From: Streptomyces sp.
GTDB taxonomy: Bacteria; Actinomycetota; Actinomycetes; Streptomycetales; Streptomycetaceae
Assembly (NCBI RefSeq): GCF_031181555.1
Contig: NZ_JAPSKQ010000006.1
Location: 1 to 64,000, forward strand
Length of the DNA: 64,000 bases
Direction of reading: 5' to 3'
Part shown: in pieces, positions 27,655-36,328 of the stretch
Layout of the letters: the number at the start of each line of letters is the position of its first letter
How positions within the stretch are numbered: the first letter of the stretch is position 1
Made by a program: the position numbers and the translations under genes
The notes under the pieces: generated by a model
Databases searched by the model: none
Told to the model about the DNA's origin: nothing
Seen by the model: only the letters and a program-made list of their open reading frames with translations

Positions 27655-28791
27655 TCAGTCGCCGAGTTCGACGACGGTGGCGTTCGCGGTGCCGCCGCCC
27701 TCGCACATGGTCTGCAGGCCGTAGCGGATGCCGTGTGCGCGCATGTGATGGATCATGCGGGTCATCAGCACCGCTCCCGAGGCCCCCAGCGGGTGGCCGA
27801 GCGCGATGGCTCCGCCGAGGGGGTTCAGCCGTTGCGGGTCCGCGCCGGTCTCGGCGAGCCAGGCCAGCGGGATCGGGGCGAACGCCTCGTTCACCTCGAA
27901 CACACCGATCTCGTCGAGGGCGAGGCCCGCCTTGCGCAGCACCTTCTCGGTGGCCGGGATCGGCCCGGTGAGCATCAGCACCGGATCGGACCCGACGACC
28001 GCACCGGCCCGGTAGCGGACCAGGGGAGCGAGCCCCAGCTCCCGTGCCTTGTGAGCCGTGGTGACCAGCAGGGCCGCGGCCCCGTCGGAGATCTGCGAGG
28101 CGTTGCCCGCGTGGAGCACGCCGTCCTCCTGGAAGGAGGGCTTGAGCTTCGCGAGCGTGTCCGCGCTCGTCCCGCGCCGTATCCCCTCGTCGGCGTCGAC
28201 CCCCGCCACGGGCACGATCTCCGCGGTGAACGCCCCTGCGTCCTGCGCCGCCGCCGCGCGCTCGTGCGAGAGCGCCGCGTACGCGTCGAGGTCCTCCCGC
28301 GAGAAGCCCCACTTCCGCGCGATCCGTTCCGCCGACATCCCCTGGTTGAAGGAGAAGCCCCGGTAGCGGTCCAGGACCTGCGGGCCGTACGGCATCCCGT
28401 CCGCCTTCGCGGCTCCCAGCGGCACCCGGCTCATCACCTCGACGCCACCCGCCACGACCACGTCCTGCTGGCCCGACAGGACTGCCTGCACGGCGAAGTC
28501 CAGCGCCTGCTGGCCCGACCCGCACGCCCGGTTGACCGTCGTCCCCGGAACGCTCTCCGGCCAGCCCGCCGCGAGCACCGCGTACCGGCCGATGTTGCTC
28601 GACTGGTCGCCGATCTGGGACACACAGCCCCAGACGACGTCGTCGACCACCTCCGGATCGATACCGGTCCGCTCCGCGAGGGCGTTCAGCACGGTCGCCG
28701 ACAGGTCCGCCGGATGGACGCCGGACAGTCCACCACCCCGCTTGCCGACGGCGGTGCGGACCGCACCGACGATCACCGCTTCCCGAGTCAC
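27655..28791 (-). CDS. acetyl-CoA acetyltransferase / 3-ketoacyl-CoA thiolase
   Basis: A 378-residue thiolase from GTG 28791, which overlaps the upstream hydratase stop (GTGA). The nucleophile is Cys90 in NRACGSGQQALD. The C-terminal catalytic pair is the histidine in ALGHPLGASGAV and the cysteine in TMCEGGGTANATV. All catalytic residues are intact, so it should cleave 3-ketoacyl-CoA to acetyl-CoA or propionyl-CoA and a shortened acyl-CoA. In the operon it provides the last step of a beta-oxidation turn. Its specificity within the degradative class is unknown. Confidence 0.94.
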   Translation of the reverse strand: MTREAVIVGAVRTAVGKRGGGLSGVHPADLSATVLNALAERTGIDPEVVDDVVWGCVSQIGDQSSNIGRYAVLAAGWPESVPGTTVNRACGSGQQALDFAVQAVLSGQQDVVVAGGVEVMSRVPLGAAKADGMPYGPQVLDRYRGFSFNQGMSAERIARKWGFSREDLDAYAALSHERAAAAQDAGAFTAEIVPVAGVDADEGIRRGTSADTLAKLKPSFQEDGVLHAGNASQISDGAAALLVTTAHKARELGLAPLVRYRAGAVVGSDPVLMLTGPIPATEKVLRKAGLALDEIGVFEVNEAFAPIPLAWLAETGADPQRLNPLGGAIALGHPLGASGAVLMTRMIHHMRAHGIRYGLQTMCEGGGTANATVVELGD

Positions 28792-29600
28792 GTCTCGTCC
28801 TCCGATCGTCCGGCACTCGCGCCGGGCACCGCCCAGCCGCCGGTGAAATGGGCATCGCGTTTTCCGGCGAAGGCCGCGTACGCCTCCCGTACGTCGGCGG
28901 TCGCGAAGTTCGCCGCCTGCGCCCGCGCCTCGCCGGCGAGCGCCTCGCGCAGGGTGCGGTCGGCGCCCTCGTTGAGCAGCGCCTTGGTCTGGGCGAGGGC
29001 CACGGGGGCGCCGGCCGCCAGACGCGCGGTGAGGCCGTCGACGAAGGCGTCCACCTCTCCGGCGTCCACCACCCAGGTCACGAGGTTCAGCGCGCGGGCT
29101 TCCTCGGCGTCGATCGTCTCCGTCAGCAGTGCGAGCCGTTTCGCCTGCTGGAGACCGACCAGCCGCGGCAGCAGCCAGGAGCCGCCGCAGTCGGGGGAGA
29201 GCCCCCGCCGCGTGAAGATCTGCGAGAACCTCGCCTGAGGTGTCGCCACGACCAGGTCGCAGCCCAGCGCGAGGTTCCAGCCCGCGCCCACCGCCACCCC
29301 CGTCACCTTGGCGACCGTCGGCACGGGCAGCTCGTGCAACAGCAGCGTCACGTCGGTCAGGGTGCGCATGCGGTACACGGGGTGGACGTCGCTGAGGCCC
29401 TTGGAGATGTCGGCGCCCGAGCAGAAGGCGCCGCCCGCCCCGGTGAGGACCAGCGCGCGGACGCTCCGGTCCCGTCCGGCGTCGTCGAGCGCGGTGCGCA
29501 GCGCCTCCCACAGCTCGGCGTCGATCGCGTTCTTGCGGTGCGGGCGGTTCAGCGTCAGGGTCCGCACCCCCTCGGCGTCGTCGGTGAGGAGAACGGTCAC
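28788..29600 (-). CDS. enoyl-CoA hydratase/isomerase family protein
   Basis: A 270-residue crotonase from GTG 29600 (GTGA overlap with the CoA-transferase stop). The oxyanion-hole segment is GAGGAFCSGADISKG. The position of the first catalytic glutamate is replaced (VGAGWNLALGCD), and the second region reads RGLSPDCGGSWLLPRLVG, where an aspartate may take over as in PaaG-type isomerases. Isomerisation or another crotonase reaction is therefore as likely as hydration. It is fused into the operon by four-base overlaps on both sides. Confidence 0.9.
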   Translation of the reverse strand: MTVLLTDDAEGVRTLTLNRPHRKNAIDAELWEALRTALDDAGRDRSVRALVLTGAGGAFCSGADISKGLSDVHPVYRMRTLTDVTLLLHELPVPTVAKVTGVAVGAGWNLALGCDLVVATPQARFSQIFTRRGLSPDCGGSWLLPRLVGLQQAKRLALLTETIDAEEARALNLVTWVVDAGEVDAFVDGLTARLAAGAPVALAQTKALLNEGADRTLREALAGEARAQAANFATADVREAYAAFAGKRDAHFTGGWAVPGASAGRSEDET

Positions 29601-30784
29601 CGCACGGCCCCCTCTTCGCGCAGTGCCACGATCTCCTCGTCGGTGAGACCGAGTTCGCAGAGCACGGCGTCCGTGTGCTCGCCCAGCGCGGGCACCGCCC
29701 CCATCGGCGGCTCGTACCCCGCGATCACGGGAGGCGGAAGCAGGGCGGGCACCGGTCCGCCCGGCGTGTCGATCTCCCGCCAACGGCCGCGGGCCGCCAG
29801 ATGCGGGTGCGCCAGGACGTCGGCCTGGGTGTTGAAGCGGGAATTGCCGATCCCGGCGGCGTCCGCCCGGGCCTGGATGTCCGCCAGGTCGTGCCGTGCG
29901 CACCAGGCGGTGATCTCGGCGTCCAGGACGGCCCGATGCTCCACCCGCCCGGCGTTGGTGCGGAACCGCTCGTCGTCCGCCAGATCGGGCCGACCGAGCA
30001 GTTCCCGGGCCAGACGCTGCCATTCGCGGTCGTTGGTGGTGCCGAGGACGACCGTGTGCCCGTCGGCGGTCCGGTGGGCGCCGTACGGGGACACGGCGGG
30101 CGAGCCCATGCCGAGCGGCTGCTGCTCGACCCCGGAGTGCCGGGTGTACGTCAGCGGGTAGCCCATCAGCTCCGTCATCGTGTCGAACAGGCTCACCGCG
30201 ACGGACGCGGTCGGCCGACCGCGTCCCTTGCCGTGCAGCAGGGCCAGGACGGAGAGCGCCGCGTACAGGCCGCTGCACACGTCGGCCACCGGTGGGCCCG
30301 GCTTGGCGGGCGCCCCCGGGTGTCCGGTCACCGCGCACGCCCCCGACTCGGCCTGGACGAGCAGGTCGTAGGCGCGCTTGTGGGACAGCGGGCCGCCGGG
30401 ACCGTACCCGTCGATCTCGACGGCGATCAGGCCCGGGTGGGCGGCCTCCAGATCGGCGGGGGACAGGCCCAGCTTGGCGGTCGTACCGGGGGTGAGATTG
30501 GAGACCAGCACGTCGGCGCGGTCCAGCAACCGGTGCAGCACGCCGAGGCCGGAGTCGGTCTTCAGGTCCAGCGCGACCGACTCCTTGCCCCGGTTGACCC
30601 ACACGAAGTGGGCCGCGAGGCCGCCCACGACATCGTCGTAGTGCCGCGCGAAGTCCCCGCCCCGGGGGTTCTCCACCTTGATCACCCGCGCGCCGAAGTC
30701 GCCGAGGGTGCGGGTGCACATCGGCGCCGACACGGCCTGCTCCAGCGCCACCACGGTGACCCCGGCCAGCGGTCCCTCCGTCAC
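29597..30784 (-). CDS. family III CoA-transferase (CaiB/BaiF)
   Basis: A 395-residue protein of standard length. The N-terminal Rossmann-like segment LAGVTVVALEQAVSAPMCTRTLGDFGARVIKVE, here seen as LGDFGARVIKVENP, is typical, as are NRGKESVALDLKT and the region DVCSGLYAALSVLALL that follows the usual catalytic aspartate area. The enzyme moves CoA between a donor thioester and a carboxylic acid, or racemises 2-methylacyl-CoA in some relatives. It overlaps the AMP-ligase gene (ATGA) and the hydratase gene (GTGA). Alpha-methylacyl-CoA racemase activity is a real alternative if the pathway handles branched chains. Confidence 0.9.
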   Translation of the reverse strand: MTEGPLAGVTVVALEQAVSAPMCTRTLGDFGARVIKVENPRGGDFARHYDDVVGGLAAHFVWVNRGKESVALDLKTDSGLGVLHRLLDRADVLVSNLTPGTTAKLGLSPADLEAAHPGLIAVEIDGYGPGGPLSHKRAYDLLVQAESGACAVTGHPGAPAKPGPPVADVCSGLYAALSVLALLHGKGRGRPTASVAVSLFDTMTELMGYPLTYTRHSGVEQQPLGMGSPAVSPYGAHRTADGHTVVLGTTNDREWQRLARELLGRPDLADDERFRTNAGRVEHRAVLDAEITAWCARHDLADIQARADAAGIGNSRFNTQADVLAHPHLAARGRWREIDTPGGPVPALLPPPVIAGYEPPMGAVPALGEHTDAVLCELGLTDEEIVALREEGAVR

Positions 30785-32367
30785 CGGCGCCCACCGTCCC
30801 CGTACCGGGCGCGCAGGTCGTCCTTGAGGACCTTCAGGCTGGCGTTGCGGGGCAGCGCGTCCACGAACCGGACGTGCCGGGGCACCTTGAAGTTGGCCAT
30901 GTGCTCACGCGCCCACGCCACGACGTCCTCCTCGGTGGGGTCGGCGCCGGGTGCGGGCACGACGAAGGCGCAGCCGACCTCGCCCATGCGCGCGTCCGGC
31001 ACGCCGATGACCGCCACCTGCGCGATGTGCTCGCAGCCGAGCAGCAGCTTCTCGATCTCGGCCGGGTAGGCGTTGAAGCCGCCGACGATGTACATCTCCT
31101 TCTTGCGGTCGACGATCACGAGGTTGCCCGCCGCGTCGAGGTGTCCGATGTCCCCGGTGTGCAGCCAGTCGTCGCCGTCGATCGCCGCGGCGGTGGCCTT
31201 GGGATCGTCCCAGTAGCCCTGGGTGACGTTGTAGCCGCGGACCTGTATCTCCCCGTCCCGGCCCGGCGGGACCTCCTGCCCGGACGCGTCGGTGAGGCGG
31301 ACCTCCACGTCGGGGATGGGCCGTCCGGTCGTGCGGGCCACCGTCTCCTCGGTGTCACCGGGCCGGGTGGTGGTCACCAGCGCGGTCGACTCGGTGAGGC
31401 CGTAGGCGCTCAGCACGACGTCGAAGGACAAGTCCTTCTTCATGGCGCGGATCAGGGACTCCGGGATGGTGGAGCCGCCCGTCATGGACACCCGCAGGGA
31501 CGACAGGTCGCGGCCCGGGCGGCCGGGGTGGTGGATCAGGTCGTGGAAGATGGTGGGCGGGCCGAGCAGGATGCTGACCCGTTCCCGCTCGATCACCTCG
31601 AGCGCCCGCCCCGCGTCGAAGACGGCCATCGGGATCACCGTCACGCCGTGCAGGAACGAGGCGAGCCAGCCCGCCTTGTAGCCGAAGCAGTGGAAGAACG
31701 GCGGGATGACCAGGAAGCTGTCGGAGGCGCGGAAACCGTACTCCGAGGACATCCAGCCGTAGGCGCGCAGGGACTGCCCGTGAGTGAGGACGACGCCCTT
31801 GGGATGGCCGGTGGTGCCGGAGGTGAACATCACGTCGCTGACGTGGTCCGGGGTGAGCCGGTCGATGGCCTCGTGCGCCTGCGCCGGCCCGGATCCCAGC
31901 TCCAGGAATCGCTCCCACGTCACGTCGGCCGTACCGGGTGCGCCCGGCAGTGACACCGTGGTGCGCAGCGCGGGCAGCTCCGGGTCCGCCCGCCTGAGGT
32001 CGGCCGTGTAGTCGTTGCCCAGGAAGGACGCGGCGGCGAAGAGGGCCTTGGCACCGGACTTGCGCAGGATGTAGGAGAGTTCCCGTGCCTTGAACCGGGT
32101 GTTGAGCGGGACGACGACGCCTCCGGCGCCCTGGATGCCGAGGGCCGCCACGATCCACTCCACCGAGTTCGGGGCGCACAGGCCCACTCGGTCGCCCGGT
32201 CCGATGCCCAGGGCCTGCGCCGAGGCGACGGCCCGCACCATCAGACCCTCCAGCTCGCGGAACCCGATGCGCCGGTCCCCCTCGACGAGTGCGGTCGCGT
32301 CGCCGAACCGCCGCGCGGCGGCTCTGACCACGTTCGGAATGCTCTGGAACTCCTGGTCGTGTCGCAT
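30781..32367 (-). CDS. acyl-CoA synthetase (AMP-forming)
   Basis: A 528-residue ANL-superfamily ligase. The P-loop is TSGTTGHPKGVVLTH (about 181-195). YGLTES, TGDIGHLD and YIVGGFNAYPAEIE follow in order, and the catalytic lysine is near 512 in NASLKVLKDDL. All motifs are intact. It should activate a carboxylic acid to its CoA thioester in the cytosol, the entry step for the operon. The resemblance is to FadD3/FadD17-type ligases of actinobacterial catabolism rather than to long-chain FadD15 types, but I cannot name the acid. Confidence 0.93.
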   Translation of the reverse strand: MRHDQEFQSIPNVVRAAARRFGDATALVEGDRRIGFRELEGLMVRAVASAQALGIGPGDRVGLCAPNSVEWIVAALGIQGAGGVVVPLNTRFKARELSYILRKSGAKALFAAASFLGNDYTADLRRADPELPALRTTVSLPGAPGTADVTWERFLELGSGPAQAHEAIDRLTPDHVSDVMFTSGTTGHPKGVVLTHGQSLRAYGWMSSEYGFRASDSFLVIPPFFHCFGYKAGWLASFLHGVTVIPMAVFDAGRALEVIERERVSILLGPPTIFHDLIHHPGRPGRDLSSLRVSMTGGSTIPESLIRAMKKDLSFDVVLSAYGLTESTALVTTTRPGDTEETVARTTGRPIPDVEVRLTDASGQEVPPGRDGEIQVRGYNVTQGYWDDPKATAAAIDGDDWLHTGDIGHLDAAGNLVIVDRKKEMYIVGGFNAYPAEIEKLLLGCEHIAQVAVIGVPDARMGEVGCAFVVPAPGADPTEEDVVAWAREHMANFKVPRHVRFVDALPRNASLKVLKDDLRARYGDGGRR

Positions 32368-32380
32368 GACGGGACTCCGT

Positions 32381-33529
32381 TCAGCCGCGGCCGTCGGCCG
32401 GCAGACGCAGCAGGCGTTTGGCGATGATGTTCCGCTGGATCTGGGACGTCCCGCCGTAGACGGACGCGGCCCTGGAGTAGAGGTAGTCGCCGAAGACCTC
32501 CCCGCCCTCCCCGTGCAGTTCCTCGGGGAAGACCTTCAGCGCCGTCTCGTACAGCCGCTGCTCGGCACGGGTCATCAGCAGTTTGTCGACGGAGGACTCC
32601 GGGCCCGCGGCCCGGCCGGCCAGGCGTTCGGCGGTGCGGCGGCGGGAGTGGGCCACCAGGACCCGGTAGTCGACGACGCACCGGCCGATGTCCGACAGCA
32701 GCCCGTCGGCGAGGGTGCCGCGGCGCTCGTGGGCCCGGCGCCGCAGCCGCTCGATCAGCAGCCCGTACTTGGACAGGTGGCCGGTGTCCAGGGCGTTGCG
32801 CTCGTACGCCACGGTCGTCATCGCCAGTGCCCACCCGTCACCCTCGGCGCCGATGCGCTCGGACTCCGCCAGACGGACGTCGTCGAGGAACAGTTCGCAG
32901 AACTCGTCGTCACCGTTGGCCGCGCGCAGCGGCCGCACAGTCACCCCTGGACGGTCCAGGGGCAGCACGAACGCCGATATCGAGGTGTGTGGGGGCGTGG
33001 TGGGGCCGGTGCGGGCCAGCAACAGGCACAGACCGGAGTATTGGGCGTAACTGGTCCATAACTTCTGGCCGTTGATAATGTAGTGGCCGTCCGCGCCGCG
33101 ATCGGCTCGGGTGCTCATCCCGGCCAGGTCCGAGCCGGCGCCCGGCTCGCTGAAGCCCTGGCACCAGACGTCGTCGCCCGCGAGCATGCGCGGCAGCAAC
33201 CGGCGGCGCTGCTCCTCGGAACCGAACTCCAGCAGGGCGTGGGCCAGATACCCGATGCGCGGGACTCCCGGCGCGCCCCGTGCTCCCAGCTCGTCGCTGA
33301 CCACGACCTGGTGCAGGGAGGTCAGTCCGCGTCCGCCGTACTCCCGCGGCACGTCGAGACCGACCCAGCCGCCGGAGTGCAGCATGCGGTGCCAGCGGTG
33401 CAGGAAGACCGGGACCGGCTCGTCCGCGCCGCGAGCGGGGAGCGGGTGGTCGGCGAGCCAGGCGCGGAAGTCGCGACGCAGGCGTTCCAGGTCGGCCGGG
33501 TCGCCGAAGTCCAGGGGGAGGTCGGTCAT
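32381..33529 (-). CDS. acyl-CoA dehydrogenase, larger subunit of a probable heteromeric pair
   Basis: A 382-residue ACAD. It has GLDVPREYGGRGL, CQGFSEPGAGSDLAGM, INGQKLWTSYAQ and the ending YGGTSQIQRNIIAKRLLRLP. The usual Tyr-Glu-Gly-Thr glutamate of homotetrameric ACADs is replaced by Gly, as in the heteromeric ACADs of actinobacterial steroid degradation. The gene overlaps the partner ACAD gene by four bases (ATGA). Together they probably form an alpha2beta2 enzyme with two flavins that dehydrogenates a bulky acyl-CoA. The partner carries the opposite set of losses. Confidence 0.9.
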   Translation of the reverse strand: MTDLPLDFGDPADLERLRRDFRAWLADHPLPARGADEPVPVFLHRWHRMLHSGGWVGLDVPREYGGRGLTSLHQVVVSDELGARGAPGVPRIGYLAHALLEFGSEEQRRRLLPRMLAGDDVWCQGFSEPGAGSDLAGMSTRADRGADGHYIINGQKLWTSYAQYSGLCLLLARTGPTTPPHTSISAFVLPLDRPGVTVRPLRAANGDDEFCELFLDDVRLAESERIGAEGDGWALAMTTVAYERNALDTGHLSKYGLLIERLRRRAHERRGTLADGLLSDIGRCVVDYRVLVAHSRRRTAERLAGRAAGPESSVDKLLMTRAEQRLYETALKVFPEELHGEGGEVFGDYLYSRAASVYGGTSQIQRNIIAKRLLRLPADGRG

Positions 33530-34566
33530 CGCGTCTTCTCCGGTTCGGCCGTCGCGGAAGCCGGATGCCCGGCCGTGCCGGACCGGTCTCCGTCCGGGGC
33601 GGCGGCGAGGGGATCGGCCAGAACGGGCAGCAGGTCGGCCGTGGTCGCGAGCAGGCCGGCCCCCACGAGGACCCGGCGCAGGTACAGATGGGCGACGTGC
33701 TCCCAGGTCTGGGCGATGCCGCCGAACACCTGCATCCCCGCGTACACCGCCTCGACCGCCGAGGTGTTCACCTCCGCCTTGGCCACCCGGGCCGCCGCCA
33801 GCGCCCGGTCCGGCGGCTCGTGGTCCAGACACCAGGCGGCGTACCGGGTGGCACTGGCGCACGCCTCGACCAGGACCGTGGCGTCGGCGAGCAGATGCTG
33901 CACCGCCTGGAAGGACCCGATCAGCCGTCCGTACTGGCGGCGGTCACGGGCGTAGTCCGTGCTCAGTTCCACGAAGGCACCCGCCGCGCCGACCAGTTCG
34001 GCGGCCACGACGACCAGGGCGTACGACTGCCAGCGCTGCCCGTCCTTGAAGCCGAGGCGTCCGACGACCTCCCCGTCACCGTCGTCGGAGACCGTGCGCA
34101 CGGCGCGCAGCAGGTCGGCCGTCCGTGTGGGCGGGCCCAGGGCGATCCGCCGCACGGTCCCGTCGGGGGCGACGTGCAGTGCGCAGTCGGCCGCGTCGCA
34201 GTCCCAGGCGACCAGAGGGGAAGCGGACCGTTGCGGGAAGCGCAGGTCGTGGGCGAGGGCGATCGTCGGGCGGGACGCGGTGACCGTGATCCCGAGCAGG
34301 CGCAGCAATTCCGGGGCGAGGAGGGCCGTCCCGAGCAGGGACGTCGTCAGCGGCTGCCTGCCGTGTTCCTCGGCGAGCAGCGCGCACTCCTGCGCCGTCG
34401 CGGCGGGCGGGGAGGCGAGGCGCAGTTCCGCGAGGCCCAGCTCGTCCAGCGCCTTCTGCGCGGCCGTGCGGGTCTGCGGCTCGATCTCGTCGGCGGACCC
34501 GACGCGGTAGCGGGTCGCGAACGTCCGCAGCATGTCGCGGACCAGGGTGAACTCCTCGGCCTCCAC
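33526..34566 (-). CDS. acyl-CoA dehydrogenase-like protein, smaller subunit of a probable heteromeric pair
   Basis: A 346-residue protein from GTG 34566 behind GGAGGAC. Only the C-terminal half is clearly ACAD: YARDRRQYGRLIGSFQAVQHLLAD, seen here as RRQYGRLIGSFQAVQHLLAD, and GMQVFGGIAQTWEHVAHLYLRR. The N-terminal acyl- and FAD-contact motifs of ordinary ACADs are missing or weak. This divergent short form next to a full ACAD is the pattern of ChsE1-ChsE2-type complexes, in which each subunit supplies half of the active site. It lies 2 bases after the hydratase gene. Confidence 0.85.
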   Translation of the reverse strand: MEAEEFTLVRDMLRTFATRYRVGSADEIEPQTRTAAQKALDELGLAELRLASPPAATAQECALLAEEHGRQPLTTSLLGTALLAPELLRLLGITVTASRPTIALAHDLRFPQRSASPLVAWDCDAADCALHVAPDGTVRRIALGPPTRTADLLRAVRTVSDDGDGEVVGRLGFKDGQRWQSYALVVVAAELVGAAGAFVELSTDYARDRRQYGRLIGSFQAVQHLLADATVLVEACASATRYAAWCLDHEPPDRALAAARVAKAEVNTSAVEAVYAGMQVFGGIAQTWEHVAHLYLRRVLVGAGLLATTADLLPVLADPLAAAPDGDRSGTAGHPASATAEPEKTR

Positions 34567-34568
34567 GC

Positions 34569-35369
34569 TCAGTCCTCCTCGGGGACGGCCGGGCGGCGGT
34601 GTGCCCGGGAGGCCAGCTCGTTGACGATCCGGATGTGGTCCGGGCTGGTCATCGTGGACCGCTCGGCCAGCAGGGCCGCCTCCATGGCACCCCGTGACAC
34701 CTGCTCCACCATCGTGGCCAGCGCCGCCTTGGTGGCGCGCAGCGCCTCCGCGGGCTGGGCGGCCAGCCGGTGGGCGAGCGCGAGGGCCTCGTCCATCAGG
34801 TCGGCGGGCGCGACGCTCCTGTTGGCCAGCCCCCGTTCGACCGCCGTGGCGGCCGGGATCCGGTCGCCGGTGAACAGGTACTCCTTGACCCGCAGCAGAC
34901 TCGTCAGCAGCGGCCACAGCGTCACCCCGCCGTCACCGGCCACCAGACCGACCGACACATGGGGGTCGGCGAGATAGGCGTCCTCGGCCATCAGGACCAG
35001 GTCGCACCCCAGGGCCAGGCTGCATCCCAGGCCCACCGCGGGACCGTTGACCGCCGCGACCACGGGGAGCGGGAAACGCATCATCTCCGTCTGGATGGTC
35101 CGGTCGAGCCGGATCGAGCGCTCCCGCAGTTCCGGGTCGTCGTGGTGGCGGAGCAGGTGGTCGAAGTCGCCGCCGGCGCTGAACGCCCGTCCGGCTCCGG
35201 TCAGGACCACCGCCCGGGCCTTGCTGTCCTCCGCCAATTCCCCCCACACCTCGGACAACCGGCGGTGCAGTTCCTCCGACACACCGTTGAGGCGCTCAGG
35301 CCGGTTCAGTGTGACGACGCGGACGTCGCCGTCGGCGGTCACGGTCAGGACGGGGCTCACGTCGCTCAT
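34569..35369 (-). CDS. enoyl-CoA hydratase/isomerase family protein
   Basis: A 266-residue crotonase that opens the ten-gene operon. The oxyanion-hole motif is GAGRAFSAGGDFDHLL. The first glutamate position is not Glu (VGLGCSLALGCD) and the second region reads VGLVAGDGGVTLWPLL, which again departs from classical hydratases. No ribosome site precedes ATG 35369. A promoter only about 10 bases upstream (TTGACA-N16-TAATAC) suggests a leaderless or nearly leaderless message. The GntR-type elements in that promoter indicate control by the neighbouring regulator. Confidence 0.9.
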   Translation of the reverse strand: MSDVSPVLTVTADGDVRVVTLNRPERLNGVSEELHRRLSEVWGELAEDSKARAVVLTGAGRAFSAGGDFDHLLRHHDDPELRERSIRLDRTIQTEMMRFPLPVVAAVNGPAVGLGCSLALGCDLVLMAEDAYLADPHVSVGLVAGDGGVTLWPLLTSLLRVKEYLFTGDRIPAATAVERGLANRSVAPADLMDEALALAHRLAAQPAEALRATKAALATMVEQVSRGAMEAALLAERSTMTSPDHIRIVNELASRAHRRPAVPEED

Positions 35370-35378
35370 GCGGCGATG

Positions 35379-35406
35379 GTATTAAAGGTCAGACCGATAT
35401 TGTCAA
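35379..35406 (-). promoter_or_regulatory. promoter of the ten-gene catabolic operon
   Basis: On the minus strand TTGACA (35406-35401) and TAATAC (35384-35379) are 16 bases apart. Transcription would start about 3 bases before the ATG at 35369. This gives a leaderless or near-leaderless transcript, which agrees with the missing ribosome site. Confidence 0.6.
35387..35395. promoter_or_regulatory. FadR/GntR-type operator GGT-CAG-ACC
   Basis: The 9-base palindrome GGTCAGACC lies inside the spacer between the -35 and -10 boxes. GGT-N3-ACC is the core recognised by FadR-subfamily GntR proteins. The same 12 bases AAAGGTCAGACC recur in front of the gene at 38294. Binding here should block the promoter. 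Confidence 0.7.
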
Positions 35407-35407
35407 T

Positions 35408-35416
35408 GGTGTTACC
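35408..35416. promoter_or_regulatory. second GGT-N3-ACC element
   Basis: GGT-GTT-ACC lies exactly 21 bases from the first element, two helical turns, so two dimers could bind on the same face of the DNA. It is next to the -35 box. Confidence 0.5.
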
Positions 35417-35423
35417 TTAAAAC

Positions 35424-35438
35424 GAGAATATCGTTCTC
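35424..35438. promoter_or_regulatory. TetR-type operator, copy A
   Basis: GAGAAT-ATC-GTTCTC, extendable to CGAGAA-N5-TTCTCG, matches the palindrome at 39373 with one arm mismatch. It lies about 18 bases upstream of the -35 box of the ten-gene operon, which may therefore answer to two regulators. Confidence 0.65.
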
Positions 35439-35494
35439 GCATAGGTAGGGACTCACGTGGCCCGCCTTCCGGACAGGAGGACCCCGATCGGTGG

Positions 35495-36304
35495 TCAGTC
35501 TTCGGCTCCGGGAAGGTCCAGCAGCTCCCGCTCGTCCACCTCGGCAGCGGCGCGCGCGAAGCCGCACACATGACGGCTCATCCGCCGGTGAGCCGCCTCC
35601 GCGTCACCGGACCGGATCGCCTCCGTGATCCGGGCATGGGCACGCGCGGTGAGCCGACGGATGCGGACGTCCATGAACTGCGCAAGGTCGGTGGAGGCGT
35701 GGATCGACTCGGAGAGGGCGCTCAGAAAACCGATGAGCAGCTCGTTGCTGCCCGCCCTGGCCACGGCGTTGTGCCACTGGATGTTGGCACGCAGAAACCG
35801 CGGCACGTCGTCACCCGCCCCGACCAGATCCGCGTGGGCGGCGTCCAGGTCCGCCAGGTCCCGCTCGGTGCGCCGCCGGGCCGCGAGCGCCGCGCAGGCC
35901 GGCTCGATCGCCTCCCGCGTCTCGTGCAGCGCCTCCAGCCGGATCCGCTGCCCCCGGATCACCAACCGCACCGTACTGGCCAGGGACTCGCGCCCCGGCC
36001 GGTGCACGAAGGCCCCGCCTCCGCGCCCCGGCCGGATCTCGACCAGCCGCTCGACCTCCAGGATGCGCAGCGCCTCTCGCACCGTCGCCCGGCTCAGCCC
36101 CGTCTGCTCCACGAGCTGTCGCTCCGGCGGCAGCGCCGTGCCCTCGCCGAACTCCCCGGACAGAATGCGCTCGCGCACTTCGGCCGCCAGCACGTCCGAC
36201 GCCTTCGGCACGGTGAGTGTCTCGAAACGCGGAGTGGGCGGGGTGGAATCGGCGCTGGACACGGTGCGGGCCTCTCGTCGGGCGTCCCTTTTCGGCTGAA
36301 CCAT
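35495..36304 (-). CDS. GntR family regulator, FadR subfamily
   Basis: A 269-residue regulator. The winged helix-turn-helix covers about residues 35-100 (LPPERQLVEQTGLSRATVRE and ILEVERLVEIRPGRGGG). The FCD domain (about 115-255) has the Asp and His residues that usually bind a metal and a carboxylate or acyl-CoA ligand. It is the third gene of an ACAD-SDR-GntR operon, 24 bases after the SDR. GGT-N3-ACC elements upstream of this operon and of the ten-gene operon make autoregulation and control of the neighbour very likely. The inducer is probably a pathway acid or CoA ester. Confidence 0.93.
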   Translation of the reverse strand: MVQPKRDARREARTVSSADSTPPTPRFETLTVPKASDVLAAEVRERILSGEFGEGTALPPERQLVEQTGLSRATVREALRILEVERLVEIRPGRGGGAFVHRPGRESLASTVRLVIRGQRIRLEALHETREAIEPACAALAARRRTERDLADLDAAHADLVGAGDDVPRFLRANIQWHNAVARAGSNELLIGFLSALSESIHASTDLAQFMDVRIRRLTARAHARITEAIRSGDAEAAHRRMSRHVCGFARAAAEVDERELLDLPGAED

Positions 36305-36328
36305 TCAACACAGCCGGAAAGGGGCCTG

